Positions 26,070 through 35,513 of a DNA stretch of 64,000 nt are shown here, piece after piece (the stretch's first letter is position 1; each line of letters starts with the position of its first letter). Source of the stretch: Sphingosinicella sp942492965 (lineage in GTDB: Bacteria; Pseudomonadota; Alphaproteobacteria; Sphingomonadales; Sphingomonadaceae). The position numbers were made by a program, and so were the translations under genes. Below the pieces are notes generated by a model. The model saw nothing but the letters and a program-made list of their open reading frames with translations. It was not told the origin of the DNA and made no database searches. Where the stretch lies: assembly GCA_942492965.1 (NCBI GenBank), contig OW818656.1:930001-994000 (forward strand), given 5' to 3'.

Positions 26070-26603
26070 ATGGTCTGGAAAGTACGGCGCGTCGTTACGG
26101 GGCATGACGATCAGGGGCGCTCGACGTTTCTGTTCGACGACCAGAACGGGCGCTTGAAGGAAATGGACTCGATGCCGGGTCTCGCCCTCACCGACATCTG
26201 GGAGACGACATCAGCGCCCGCGTCGAATGCCGGCGAGGCTGACGCTGTGAACAGGCCTGTACGGCTGGAACCACTACCCGGCGGCTCGATCTTCCGCATC
26301 GTGGAATTCCCGCCGGACACGGTATGGATGGGCAAGGTCGATCCCGCCATCGCCTTCGAATCCATTGGTGCGCGCGACGTGCACGACAGCGCGTCGGACG
26401 ATCCGCTGCGCCACAAGACCAACACCATCGACTACATCATCATCCTGCAGGGTGAGATCGATGCCGTGCTCGATACCGGCTCGGTCCGCCTTCGCCAGGG
26501 CGATGCGCTGGTGCAGCGCGGAACCGTGCACAGCTGGAGCGTCAAGGGCGACGAGCCCTGCATTCTCGCGGTCGTCCTCATCAATGCCGTGCCTGCGCCG
26601 TAA
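26070..26603 (+). CDS. Cupin-domain protein
   Basis: A 177-residue protein with a single C-terminal cupin barrel (NTIDYIIILQGEIDAVLDTG, then RLRQGDALVQRGTVHSWSVK). The first cupin motif has lost its usual His-x-His pair (TIDYIII in that place) while the second keeps a His in RGTVHSW, so metal binding is doubtful and dioxygenase activity cannot be assumed. The ATG follows AAGGGGAGAAG. It is the first gene of the plus-strand receptor/thiolase/CoA-transferase transcript and directly follows the palindromic operator pair. It may be an isomerase or a binding protein for a pathway intermediate. Confidence 0.8.
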   Translation: MVWKVRRVVTGHDDQGRSTFLFDDQNGRLKEMDSMPGLALTDIWETTSAPASNAGEADAVNRPVRLEPLPGGSIFRIVEFPPDTVWMGKVDPAIAFESIGARDVHDSASDDPLRHKTNTIDYIIILQGEIDAVLDTGSVRLRQGDALVQRGTVHSWSVKGDEPCILAVVLINAVPAP

Positions 26604-26710
26604 CGCACGTCGCCATATAAATGCGCTCCAAACGGCTGAAGCCGGGGGCCAAGAACAAAGAAAAGACTGGCGGCGCCATGAAGTCCGCTAGACCATTGGG
26701 GAGATGGATC

Positions 26711-28927
26711 ATGAACAAGCGTGTCTATTGGACTGCGTTACTGTCATCCGGCGTCATCGCCATGTCCGACGGCATCGCGCAGGCGCAAAGCCAGGCAGAG
26801 GCGAACCGTGACTCGACCACGGACAGTCTGGGCGCCATCGTCATCACGGCGCAGCGCCGCGAGGAAAGCGTGCAGGATGCCGCGCTGTCGATCACTGCGC
26901 TGAGCGGCGACACACTGCTCAACCGGCAGATCACCTCGGTCGAGGCCCTTTCCAAAGCGATCCCGAACGTCGATTTCGGAACCTTTGGCGGCTCGGCGCG
27001 CATCGCCGTTCGCGGCATCGGCTTCGACACGATCAATCCGGGCGCCGAAGGGCGCATCGCCTACCATCTCGACGGCGTTTACATCGGCCGGCCGGCCGCG
27101 CAGATCGGCACGTTCTTCGATGTCGAGCGCGTGGAGGTGCTGCGCGGTCCGCAGGGCACGCTCTATGGCCGCAATGCCACCGGCGGCTCGATCAACGTCA
27201 TCAGCCGCAAGCCCAAGGATCATCTCGAAGGTTATGTCCGCGCCGGCTACGGCAATTATGATCGCATGACGTTCGAAGGCGCATTGGGAGGCCCGCTCGC
27301 CGAAGGCGTGCGCGCCCGCGTCGCGGTCCAGGCCGAAGATCGTGATGGCTATGGCACGAACCTGCGCACCGGCAACGACATCGACGATTCCCGGCGTTGG
27401 GGCGTCCGCGGCACGCTGTCGTTCGATCTCGGTCCCACGGCAACGCTCGACCTGACGGCGGATTATTACCGCGAGAATGATCGCAACTACGGCAACCACT
27501 TCCTCGGCGCGGGCAATGATTTCATCCCGCCCGTCGGCCTTGCCCTTGGCGGAACCGTTCCGGACAAGGCCCGGGACATCGACGATGTCTACGAACCGCG
27601 CAATCGCCGCGAATTCTGGGGCGTTGCCGCGAATTTCGAAGCCGAACTCGGCGACCTGACGCTGCGCGCGATCAGCGCCTACCGGGACAGCGACATGTAT
27701 CTGCGCACGGAGCTGGACGTCACCAGCCTCCCGCTCACCTTGTTCGATTTCACGGAGCGTGCGGAACAGTTCAGCCAGGAAGTCCAGCTGTCCGGCGACT
27801 ACAGCTGGGGCAGCTTCGTCGCCGGCGTCTATTATTTCGACGAGAAGATTTTCGGCGGATCAGAAATCCCGTTCAGCGGCCTCGTGTTCGGCATGGCCGA
27901 GCCCCTGCTTGAGGCCTACGAGGCCTTCGGCGATACGCATACCAAGGCTGCCGCCGCATTCGGTCAGGTCGATATCAACGTCACCGACACGCTGACGGCG
28001 GTGGTTGGTCTGCGCTACAGCTGGGAAAAGAAATCGGTCGACGACTATGGTCAATTCGATCTGTCGCGGCTCTATGCGCCCGACAATTCCCCGCTGCCCA
28101 TCGTCAGCCGTCAGGCTTCCACCAGCGACAATTCCATCACGCCGAAGCTGGGTCTGGAATGGCGGCCGGTCGACGATGTGATGGTCTATGCGACCGTTTC
28201 GAAAGGCTTCAAGAGCGGTGGTTTCAACCTCGGCGACAATCTGCCGCCCTTCGAACCTGAAACCATCTGGGCCTACGAGGCAGGCCTGAAATCGACGTTC
28301 GCCGACGGCCGGGTCCGCTTCAACGCGGCGGGCTTCTACTACGACTATTCCAATCTTCAGGTCTCGAAGGTGATCGGCACCTCCGTCACCATCGTGAACG
28401 CCGCCGGTTCGGAGATTTACGGCATTGAGGCCGACCTCAACGTCATGCCGGTCGACGGCTTGCAGTTCGATATCTCCGGCGCGCTTCTGCACAGCGAATA
28501 CAAGGACTTCTCGACACCCGACCCGGCGCGTCCGGAGCTGATCACGCCCGAGAATCCCACGGGGACCGTGGTTCTCGATGGCAACCAGCTCACGCAGGCA
28601 CCGAAGCGGTCCTTCAGCGCGGGCGTGCAGTACGAGATGGAAGTCGGCGATATGACGATCACACCGCGCGGCGAGCTGACCTATCAGTCCCGCGTTTTCT
28701 TCACGCCGTTCAATCTCGATCGTGTGTCGCGCGCGCCCAACACCAAGCTCAACGCGTTCCTCACCATCGAGAAGGGGCCGTGGACCGCCAGCCTTTACGG
28801 GCGCAATCTCACCAACCGCCGTACCATCGGCAATGCGCTGGTCGCTTCCGCCCTCGCCGGCTTCCCTGTCATCGGAACCTACGATCCGCCGCGGACCTAC
28901 GGTATCGAACTCGGTGTCCGGTTCTGA
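26711..28927 (+). CDS. TonB-dependent outer-membrane receptor
   Basis: A 738-residue receptor. A signal peptide ends in GIAQAQ, and DSLGAIVITAQRREESVQDA is the TonB-box/plug start. Plug motifs RIAVRGIGFDTINPG and VLRGPQGTLYGRNATGG follow, and the barrel ends YGIELGVRF. I choose the ATG at 26711, which has GGGGAGATGG upstream and starts the signal peptide; the frame opens at 26621 without similarity. It is 6 bp before the thiolase gene, so receptor and beta-oxidation genes form one transcript, and its substrate should feed the Rieske/FAA/CoA route of this region. Confidence 0.92.
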   Translation: MNKRVYWTALLSSGVIAMSDGIAQAQSQAEANRDSTTDSLGAIVITAQRREESVQDAALSITALSGDTLLNRQITSVEALSKAIPNVDFGTFGGSARIAVRGIGFDTINPGAEGRIAYHLDGVYIGRPAAQIGTFFDVERVEVLRGPQGTLYGRNATGGSINVISRKPKDHLEGYVRAGYGNYDRMTFEGALGGPLAEGVRARVAVQAEDRDGYGTNLRTGNDIDDSRRWGVRGTLSFDLGPTATLDLTADYYRENDRNYGNHFLGAGNDFIPPVGLALGGTVPDKARDIDDVYEPRNRREFWGVAANFEAELGDLTLRAISAYRDSDMYLRTELDVTSLPLTLFDFTERAEQFSQEVQLSGDYSWGSFVAGVYYFDEKIFGGSEIPFSGLVFGMAEPLLEAYEAFGDTHTKAAAAFGQVDINVTDTLTAVVGLRYSWEKKSVDDYGQFDLSRLYAPDNSPLPIVSRQASTSDNSITPKLGLEWRPVDDVMVYATVSKGFKSGGFNLGDNLPPFEPETIWAYEAGLKSTFADGRVRFNAAGFYYDYSNLQVSKVIGTSVTIVNAAGSEIYGIEADLNVMPVDGLQFDISGALLHSEYKDFSTPDPARPELITPENPTGTVVLDGNQLTQAPKRSFSAGVQYEMEVGDMTITPRGELTYQSRVFFTPFNLDRVSRAPNTKLNAFLTIEKGPWTASLYGRNLTNRRTIGNALVASALAGFPVIGTYDPPRTYGIELGVRF

Positions 28928-28933
28928 GACGGC

Positions 28934-30097
28934 ATGAGCGCGTACATCGTCGGGTACGGCCACACGCCGTTCGGGAAGCTGGACGCGCTCGGGCTGGAAG
29001 ACCTCATCACGCTGGCCGCGTCGGAGGCACTGACGAACGCGGGGGTTGACGGGGCGGAGATTGACGCGGTCTGGCTGGGACATTTCAACTCGGGTCTGGT
29101 TCCCGATGCCTTCGCCGCGTCAATGATCCTCCACGCGCATCCCGGCCTGCGCTTCAAGCCCGCGATCCGCTGCGAAAATGCCTGCGCATCGGGAAGCGCG
29201 GCGATCTTCGCCGCACTCGACGCGGTGAACAGCGGGCGGTGCAGGCTCGCGCTGGTGGTCGGCGCGGAAAAGATGACGGGCCTGGGCACTGAAGGCGTGA
29301 CCCGCGCGCTTGCCGGCGCGAGTTATCAGGCCGAGGAAAGCGGCGTCTCCTTCCCCGCAATCTTCGCCCGCTTCGCGCGTGCCTATCACGACGCCTACGA
29401 GGATCCGGCCGAAGCCATGGCGCGCATCGCGGTGAAGAACCACGCGAATGCGATGCGCAATCCGCTTGCGCAGATGCACCGCCCCCTCGATCTCGATTTC
29501 TGCCTGACGACGTCCGACAGGAACCCGCTGATCGCCGATCCGCTGAGGCTCAGCGACTGCTCGCTGATCTCCGACGGCGCCGCCGCCATCGTCATCGCGC
29601 ACCCGTCGCTGCTGGGTCGTTTCGACCGTGCCGTCGGCTTCCGTGCGGCGGAGATGGTCAGCGACTATCTGCCCCTGTCCGGCAAGCAGCTTCAGCATTT
29701 CGAGGCGCCGACGCGCGCCATCGCGCAGGCCTATGCCGCGGCAGGTGTGGGCGTGGAAGACATCGACCTCGCCGAGGTACACGACTGCTTCACGATCGCC
29801 GAACTGCTTGCCACGGAAGCTCTCGGCCTTTGCAGCCGGGGCCAGGGCAGCGCCGTGCTGCGCGAAGGTCAGACCGAACGCGATGGGCGCCTGCCCGTCA
29901 ACCTGTCGGGCGGGCTGAAGGCCAAGGGGCATCCGGTGGGCGCCACAGGCGTATCCATGCATGTGATGGTCGCCCGCCAGTTGCTCGGTGAAGGCGATGC
30001 GATGCAGATCGAAGCGCCCCGGCTCGGTCTCTGCCTCAACATGGGCGGCGGCGCGGTGAACGCGGCGGTCACGATCCTCGAGGCGGTAAGGTCGTGA
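28934..30097 (+). CDS. Thiolase / SCP-x-type acetyl-CoA acyltransferase
   Basis: A 387-residue thiolase-fold enzyme of the same subgroup as the one at 4.1 kb: nucleophile C84 in ENACASGSA, HDCFTIAELLATEALGL, then GLKAKGHPVGATG and LCLNMGGGAVN near the end. The last motif lacks the second catalytic Cys of biosynthetic thiolases (GGGAV in place of GGxCV), while the 4.1-kb paralogue keeps GGACV. It should split a ketoacyl-CoA. Its stop overlaps the GTG start of the CoA-transferase A gene by four bases, so thiolysis and CoA transfer are coupled in expression. Confidence 0.88.
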   Translation: MSAYIVGYGHTPFGKLDALGLEDLITLAASEALTNAGVDGAEIDAVWLGHFNSGLVPDAFAASMILHAHPGLRFKPAIRCENACASGSAAIFAALDAVNSGRCRLALVVGAEKMTGLGTEGVTRALAGASYQAEESGVSFPAIFARFARAYHDAYEDPAEAMARIAVKNHANAMRNPLAQMHRPLDLDFCLTTSDRNPLIADPLRLSDCSLISDGAAAIVIAHPSLLGRFDRAVGFRAAEMVSDYLPLSGKQLQHFEAPTRAIAQAYAAAGVGVEDIDLAEVHDCFTIAELLATEALGLCSRGQGSAVLREGQTERDGRLPVNLSGGLKAKGHPVGATGVSMHVMVARQLLGEGDAMQIEAPRLGLCLNMGGGAVNAAVTILEAVRS

Positions 30098-30822
30098 TCG
30101 GCGCAGGAATATCTGCTCAGCGGGTTTACTCCGATGCAATCAGCGCGCTGACGGATCTTCTGCGTGACGGGGTGACGATCTGCGTGGGCGGCTTCGGCCT
30201 GTGCGGCATTCCCGAGCGCCTGATTGACGCCGTTGTCAGAAGCGGCGTGAAGAATCTCACGCTGGTATCGAACAATGCCGGAATCGACAACGAGGGTTTG
30301 GGGAAACTCCTCCGTACCCGGCAGATCACGAAGATCATCAGCAGTTATGTTGGCGAGAACAAGGAGTTCGAGCGACAATATCTGGCTTGCGAAGTTGAAG
30401 TGGAATTCTGTCCGCAGGGCACACTTGCCGAACGCATGCGCGCCGGCGGTGCTGGCATTCCAGGCTTCTATACCCGAACCGGAGTGGGCACGCAGGTAGC
30501 CGAAGGCAAGGAAACGAAATTTTTCGACGGGCAGGAATACTTGCTGGAATACGGCATCTGCGCTGATCTTGCGCTGGTCAAGGCGTGGAGATCCGACGAG
30601 ATCGGCAATCTTGTGTTCCGCAAGACCGCACGCAATTTCAACGTGCCGGCAGCGACCTGCGGCAAAGTCTGCGTGGCTGAGGTCGAGGAGTTGGTGCCGA
30701 CCGGCAGCCTCGACCCCGATTGCATCCATCTTCCGGGTGTCTACGTCCAGCGCGTGCTTGTGGGAGCCCCCTACGACAAGAAGATCGAATTCCGCACAGT
30801 GCGCCCCAGGGAGATGGCATGA
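30094..30822 (+). CDS. 3-oxoacid CoA-transferase, subunit A
   Basis: A 242-residue alpha subunit of a succinyl-CoA:3-ketoacid (or 3-oxoadipate) CoA-transferase. Visible are VTICVGGFGLCGIPERLIDA, LTLVSNNAG and a C-terminal CVAEVEELVPTG with HLPGVYVQRV. It pairs with the B subunit to move CoA between succinyl-CoA and a keto acid. The start is a GTG inside the thiolase stop (GTGA overlap). Such transferases activate 3-ketoadipate in aromatic degradation or acetoacetate in ketone use; the gene set (Rieske, FAA hydrolase, thiolase) fits an aromatic or keto-acid end-route. Confidence 0.92.
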   Translation: MIGAGISAQRVYSDAISALTDLLRDGVTICVGGFGLCGIPERLIDAVVRSGVKNLTLVSNNAGIDNEGLGKLLRTRQITKIISSYVGENKEFERQYLACEVEVEFCPQGTLAERMRAGGAGIPGFYTRTGVGTQVAEGKETKFFDGQEYLLEYGICADLALVKAWRSDEIGNLVFRKTARNFNVPAATCGKVCVAEVEELVPTGSLDPDCIHLPGVYVQRVLVGAPYDKKIEFRTVRPREMA

Positions 30823-31457
30823 TGGCTTGGACTCGAGACGAGATGGCTGCGCGTGCCGCGAAGGAACTGGAAGACGGCTTCTACGTGAATCTCGGTATCG
30901 GCATACCTACGCTGGTTGCAAACTATGTACCCGAAAGCATCACCGTGACGTTGCAGTCCGAGAATGGGATGCTCGGCATTGGCCCGTTTCCCTATGCAGG
31001 TGAAGAAGACGCCGATCTTATCAATGCCGGCAAACAAACGATCAGCGAACTACCGCAATCGGCGTATTTCGACAGTGCCCAGAGCTTCGCGATGATTCGC
31101 GGCGGACATATCGACCTCACGGTTCTGGGCGCGATGGAGGTCAGCCAGAACGGCGACATCGCGAACTGGATGATCCCTGGCAAGATGATCAAGGGCATGG
31201 GCGGGGCAATGGACCTTGTCGCAGGGGTGAGGAAGGTAATCGTGGTGATGGAACATCGGAGCAAGGCGGGGGATCCAAAGTTTGTCCCTGAATGCACGCT
31301 GCCGCTCACGGGAAGAAATGTGGTCAGCATGATCGTCACCGATATGGCCGTGTTCGAGCGCTCCGACCGCTCAAGCCTGTTCAGGCTTACCGAGTTAGCG
31401 CCGGGCGTAACGGCAGAAGATGTCGCGAAGGCCACAACGGCGGCCTATCTTCAGTAA
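30819..31457 (+). CDS. 3-oxoacid CoA-transferase, subunit B
   Basis: A 212-residue beta subunit. The catalytic Glu is E48 in SENGMLGIGP, preceded by YVNLGIGIPTLVANY and followed by GGHIDLTVLGAMEV. The ATG at 30819 overlaps the A-subunit stop by four bases (ATGA), the usual arrangement for these heteromeric transferases. The frame is open from 30720 without similarity. It ends the region C transcript; the convergent PepSY gene ends 564 bp downstream. Confidence 0.93.
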   Translation: MMAWTRDEMAARAAKELEDGFYVNLGIGIPTLVANYVPESITVTLQSENGMLGIGPFPYAGEEDADLINAGKQTISELPQSAYFDSAQSFAMIRGGHIDLTVLGAMEVSQNGDIANWMIPGKMIKGMGGAMDLVAGVRKVIVVMEHRSKAGDPKFVPECTLPLTGRNVVSMIVTDMAVFERSDRSSLFRLTELAPGVTAEDVAKATTAAYLQ

Positions 31458-32021
31458 GAGAAAAAGGTCTTCGAAAAACATTCCTGTGTACCATTTGCGT
31501 ACCATGAAGGACGTAGACGGACGTATATGGGCACCAAGCAGGAAAGGAGTCGAAAGTCCGCCTGAGAGCCGCAGAAAACCTCAAATTTACATTGACGTAA
31601 ATAAGGATACTAAGACCGATACCATGGGACTCTTAGCTCCAGTGGTTCGAGTCCCTTCATCGTGCAAGGAACGAGGCTTGGGTTCGATTTGCAGCTACCC
31701 GCGTCGCGCTGCCGGGCTTTCTGTTCAACTCATCGGCCAAATGATCACGGAAAATCGAGAGGCGTTCTCAAACGTCGAGCGCTTGCTTCCTTGGCACTTT
31801 CCGGAAGCCATTCACGCAACGGTCGAAGCGGGCGCTCGCGAGCGGCTGCGTCAGTTGGGAACCGCAGACGCGGAACTCACGCGACGCTGACATTACAGGC
31901 CTGGAAGTGATTCCAGAAAGCTATGACAAGGTACCGGGACGGACGCATGCGTTCATCCACGTCCTGCACTCAGCTCCGGATAAAGTCAGTATGCCCTTGT
32001 TGTTGCGGCTCGGGTGGCAGC
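31458..32021. other. Convergent intergenic stretch with a 7-bp stem-loop, no confident gene
   Basis: This 564-bp gap lies between the CoA-transferase (plus) and PepSY (minus) genes. GGGACTC at 31626-31632 and GAGTCCC at 31649-31655 form a stem with a 16-base loop that includes GGTTCGAGTCCC, which looks like the T-arm of a tRNA, but no complete tRNA can be folded around it. A plus-strand frame of about 65 codons ends at 31890 (it includes NVERLLPWHFPEAIHAT); it has no clear start and I do not recognise it. The gap may be debris from an old insertion. Confidence 0.4.
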
Positions 32022-33185
32022 TTAGACGCGACATTTTTTGCCCTTTGCTTTCCCTGCCGTTTTCTTCCTCCAAATTAAAACACCCGTTACCGACAACAGA
32101 ACGGTTGCCAAGCCGAGCATGGAGACTACGATACGCCCCGGTAAGTCGCCTATTTTTCCCGTGTGTATCGGAAGCTGGGCCTGCAGAAAGATGTCGCCTG
32201 CCGTGCCCTTGCCAGCAATGACGCGGGATCTCACATGGCCGTCGCGGGCATCAATGTAGAACCAGGAGGGACCGAGGCCATCTCTTGGGTCTTGTTCGCT
32301 GGGTGCCACTGCTACACCATAAATCTTCAAATCAGGCGAATGCGCGACATAAGCTGCCTTTGGATTTTCCATGACTGCCCGCGCCGCCTCCATCGCGCGT
32401 TCCACAGCGCCTCCGAATGTGAGGGCTCCGCCTTCGATAAGTGGTTGAGACTCCTCGAAAAATCTCGGCGAGATGGTGGAGAAGAGGCGAACAACCGGCT
32501 CGGCGATTTCTTCCCGAAATGTCACGGTGGCCGATGTAAAGGCCATGGTGAGGAACAACAGCCAGAGCCACATCGCACCGGCGCGATGAATATCGAGATG
32601 GAGACGGTATCCCCGCGCGCCAGGCTTGATGGATAACGTTCTTTTCCACCCTTCGCGTACGCGGCTTCCGCGGGGCCAGGCGAGGACGAGGCCGGAAAAG
32701 CTGTCCAGAAACCAGATGATGCCGACGATACCCATCAAGGTCACGCCAATCTGCCCGGGCAACTGCAAACTGTAGTGAAGGTGGAAAAGAAAGGGCACGA
32801 TCTGTTTACGTTCGAAGCAACAGGTGCCCCATTGTCGTTCCCCAAGCCAGGCGCCCGTCATGGGGTTGATGAAAACCTGATCATATCCCAAGGGGGCCTT
32901 TGGATTTGCCGAATCAACGTTCATCATCATGGCCGCGTCGGCGCGCAGAGGCATAAAAATGGCAGTCACCCGCGCGTCCGACGCTGCTTCGACGCGGGAT
33001 ACAAGATCATCGACCGGGATCAATTTTTTCCCGGAAGGTGCAACAAGAAAAAGGTCTGGATTGAGCCACGTTTCGAGCTCACGCTCAAATGCAATGACTG
33101 TCCCCGTCAGACCAGCGACGATGAGAAAGCCGGCAATTGTAAGGCCCGCATAACGATGCGCTTGCGCAAAGGCGGCGCGTATCAT
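32022..33185 (-). CDS. PepSY-associated membrane protein (possible siderophore/iron reductase)
   Basis: A 387-residue inner-membrane protein of the PepSY_TM family with four clear membrane segments: AGLTIAGFLIVAGLTGTVIA near the front, VTLMGIVGIIWFLDSF, WLWLLFLTMAFTSATVTF and VVSMLGLATVLLSVTGVLIW at the end. Histidines border them (FLFHLHYSL, RLHLDIHRAG, IHTGKIGD), as expected for heme ligands. FoxB and FpvG, which reduce siderophore-bound iron, belong to this family. A periplasmic part of about 110 residues sits between the first two helices. The gene is the last of a nine-gene minus-strand run; its link to the siderophore-type receptor 20 kb away is inference. The start at 33185 begins the HRYAGL signature. 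Confidence 0.82.
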   Translation of the reverse strand: MIRAAFAQAHRYAGLTIAGFLIVAGLTGTVIAFERELETWLNPDLFLVAPSGKKLIPVDDLVSRVEAASDARVTAIFMPLRADAAMMMNVDSANPKAPLGYDQVFINPMTGAWLGERQWGTCCFERKQIVPFLFHLHYSLQLPGQIGVTLMGIVGIIWFLDSFSGLVLAWPRGSRVREGWKRTLSIKPGARGYRLHLDIHRAGAMWLWLLFLTMAFTSATVTFREEIAEPVVRLFSTISPRFFEESQPLIEGGALTFGGAVERAMEAARAVMENPKAAYVAHSPDLKIYGVAVAPSEQDPRDGLGPSWFYIDARDGHVRSRVIAGKGTAGDIFLQAQLPIHTGKIGDLPGRIVVSMLGLATVLLSVTGVLIWRKKTAGKAKGKKCRV

Positions 33186-33271
33186 TTCGCTGTGTCCGTG
33201 GCGGGGAGCTTCGTGCCGAGTGCGGGCGCTCCCCTTCGCGTGCTGATGTACCGCATGATTTCGCGACAGCG

Positions 33272-34453
33272 TCAGGCGGCGTCTAGCGCAGCCGCGATAT
33301 CGGCCCGCAGATCCTCGAACGCCTCGATGCCGCAGGAATAGCGGACGAGCGTTTCGGGAATGCCGAGGCGCGCGCGCTCCTCCGCTGTGCATTCCACGTG
33401 GCTGGTGGTCGCGGGAATGCCGATCAGCGTGTTCACGGACCCAAGGCTTGCTGCACGATGCGCAAGTTTCACGGTCTTGAGGCAGCGTTTTATAGCGTCG
33501 AAGTCTCCCTTTATCGAAAAGCTGAGCACGCCCCCGAACCCTTCCATCTGGGATACGGCGATATCGTGGCCCGGATGCGATTCAAGACCGGGATAGAAGA
33601 CGCGATCAACCTTGGGATGCGCTTCGAGGAAGCGCGCCATCGCCATCGCGGTCTCGTTCTGACGACGGACGCGCAGATCCAGCGTCTTCAATCCGCGCAG
33701 CAGCAGGTAGGATGCGAAGGCACCCAGCGTGGCGCCGGTGATCTCGCGATAGTGATAGACCTGACGAACCAATTCCCGTCGCCCCACGAGCACGCCGCCC
33801 ATCGCATCGTCATGACCGCCAAGAAACTTGGTCGCGCTATGCAGAACAAGATCGGCGCCAAGCGCGATCGGCCGCTGATTGATGGGTGTGGCGAACGTGT
33901 TGTCGACAACCGAGATCGCGCCGACCTTTTGCGAGGCCCGTATCGCTCGGCGCAGATCCACGAGCTTCAGCGTGGGGTTCGTCGGCGTCTCGAGATAGAC
34001 GACGCGCGCGCCCTTGCTGATTGCCGCTTCGAGTGCGTCGTCATCACCGGTTTCGATGAGATCGACCTCCACACCCATCGGCGGCAGGAATTCCAGGAAT
34101 ATCTTGCTGGTGCCGCCGTAGCTGTCGGTGATTGAAACGACGCGGTCGCCCGGCTTCAGGAACGTAAACAGCGTATTCGAGATGGCGGCCATGCCTGTCG
34201 CAAATGCAGTGACATCCTCGGCACCTTCGAGAAGTCTTACCTTCTCTTCGAACACGGCCACGGTGGGGTTCGTGTTGCGGCTGTAGATGTGGCCTTCGGC
34301 ACGCCCGAGCGCGACATCGAGCCAACTGTCCACGTCATCGTAGGCAAACGGTGCACTTTGAACGATCGGCACCTGCGCCGCGCCGAAAGCGAGCGGCTGC
34401 TCTTCGCCGCCCCAGGCCGCGATGGTGGACAAGTGCTTGTTCTCGATGCCCAT
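33272..34453 (-). CDS. Trans-sulfuration-family PLP enzyme (cystathionine gamma-lyase/synthase-like)
   Basis: A 393-residue fold-type I PLP enzyme of the Cys/Met-metabolism family. The PLP Lys is K209 in LHSATKFLGGH; Y57 and R59 in YSRNTNPT contact the cofactor phosphate, and Y112 stacks on the ring. Methionine gamma-lyases have a Cys two residues after that Tyr; here it is Gly (DSYGGTSK), so beta/gamma-elimination on cystathionine-like or other substituted substrates is more likely. GGAG precedes the ATG. It lies 14 bp after the threonine-dehydratase gene in the minus-strand peptide cluster and probably removes a leaving group from an amino acid released by the peptidases. Confidence 0.9.
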   Translation of the reverse strand: MGIENKHLSTIAAWGGEEQPLAFGAAQVPIVQSAPFAYDDVDSWLDVALGRAEGHIYSRNTNPTVAVFEEKVRLLEGAEDVTAFATGMAAISNTLFTFLKPGDRVVSITDSYGGTSKIFLEFLPPMGVEVDLIETGDDDALEAAISKGARVVYLETPTNPTLKLVDLRRAIRASQKVGAISVVDNTFATPINQRPIALGADLVLHSATKFLGGHDDAMGGVLVGRRELVRQVYHYREITGATLGAFASYLLLRGLKTLDLRVRRQNETAMAMARFLEAHPKVDRVFYPGLESHPGHDIAVSQMEGFGGVLSFSIKGDFDAIKRCLKTVKLAHRAASLGSVNTLIGIPATTSHVECTAEERARLGIPETLVRYSCGIEAFEDLRADIAAALDAA

Positions 34454-34467
34454 GATATCTCTGCTCC

Positions 34468-35424
34468 TTAATTCGATTGCTGCCACGGCAGGCGATCCAG
34501 ATCGACGTTCCCGCCCGTGAGAATAATGCCGACGCGAGCACCCCGAAGGTTGCCCTTGTCTTCGAGAAGCGCCGCAACGGGCACAGCCGAACTCGGCTCG
34601 ATGACAAGTTTCGTGGTTTCCCACACCAGCCGCATGGCCTCGACGATCGCCTCCTCACCGACCGTGACGAAATCGTCGAGAAGGGCGCGCAGTATTTGCA
34701 AGCCGTTATGACCCACGGTGGTCCTGAGACCGTCCGCAACGGTGTTCGGCGGATCGCCTGCGGTCCAAACGCCTGATGACCACGAACGCCATGCATCGTC
34801 CGCCTGCGCCGGCTCCGTCGCGACCATCCGGATAGACGGCGCGAGGTGACGTGCCGCCACAGCCGTTCCCGCCATCAGCCCACCACCACCGACGGGCGCC
34901 GTGATCGCATCGAGATCCGGGCAGTCTTCGAGAAGCTCCAATGCCGCCGTGCCCTGCCCCGCGATGACGCGCGGATCATCATAGGGGTGAACGAGCGTCG
35001 CCCCCTGCGCTTCCACGATCGCATTCGCGGCAGCTTCGCGCGCCGCGATCGTCGGTGCGCACATCGTGATCTGCCCACCGAGGCGGCGCACCGATTCCAC
35101 TTTGGCGCGCGGCGCATTCTCCGGCATCACGATATCGGCCCGTATTCCGCGCGTCGCAGCCGCGAGTGCCAGCGCCGCAGCGTGATTGCCCGACGAGTGC
35201 GTGACCACACCCTTCGCCGCTTCCTCGTCGGATAGCATGAAAACGGCATTGTGCGCGCCGCGCGCCTTGAAAGCGCCGATCCTCTGAAGGTTTTCGCATT
35301 TCAAGACGATGTCGGCGCCTAGAAGCGCGTTCAGACGGTGCGAACGCATGACAAGCGTACGATGCACATGCGGCGCAATCCGCGCGGCGGCGCACACAAC
35401 ATCTTCGCTATTGACCGGCAACAT
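34468..35424 (-). CDS. Threonine/serine dehydratase-like PLP enzyme (fold type II)
   Basis: A 318-residue fold-type II enzyme. PLP Lys is K53 in IGAFKARGAHNA, SSGNHAAALAL binds the substrate carboxylate, and the phosphate loop is APVGGGGLMAG (176-186). There is no C-terminal ACT-like regulatory domain, so it is a catabolic-type dehydratase or a relative such as serine racemase, hydroxyaspartate dehydratase or EutB of the ectoine locus. The ATG at 35424 follows AGGAGAATGGA. It is directly downstream of an Lrp-type regulator gene (89-bp gap) and has a same-length paralogue at 58.3 kb. It would eliminate water or ammonia from a hydroxy or diamino acid. Confidence 0.9.
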   Translation of the reverse strand: MLPVNSEDVVCAAARIAPHVHRTLVMRSHRLNALLGADIVLKCENLQRIGAFKARGAHNAVFMLSDEEAAKGVVTHSSGNHAAALALAAATRGIRADIVMPENAPRAKVESVRRLGGQITMCAPTIAAREAAANAIVEAQGATLVHPYDDPRVIAGQGTAALELLEDCPDLDAITAPVGGGGLMAGTAVAARHLAPSIRMVATEPAQADDAWRSWSSGVWTAGDPPNTVADGLRTTVGHNGLQILRALLDDFVTVGEEAIVEAMRLVWETTKLVIEPSSAVPVAALLEDKGNLRGARVGIILTGGNVDLDRLPWQQSN

Positions 35425-35513
35425 TCCATTCTCCTGAAGGCCCTGAGTCGAGAATGCACGGACACAAGGAACATAACGGTCAGAATAACGGCGTTTCCGC
35501 CGAACATCCGCGG

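Noticed and set aside
31626..31660. tRNA gene
   Set aside because: Only a T-arm-like piece is present; no acceptor stem, D-arm or anticodon arm can be placed around it.
31680..31890. C-terminal fragment of a transposase (IS66-like LLPW motif)
   Set aside because: The match rests on a few residues, without catalytic motifs or terminal repeats.
33272..34453. Methionine gamma-lyase
   Set aside because: The Cys typical of that enzyme after the ring-stacking Tyr is Gly here, so only the broader trans-sulfuration family name is used.
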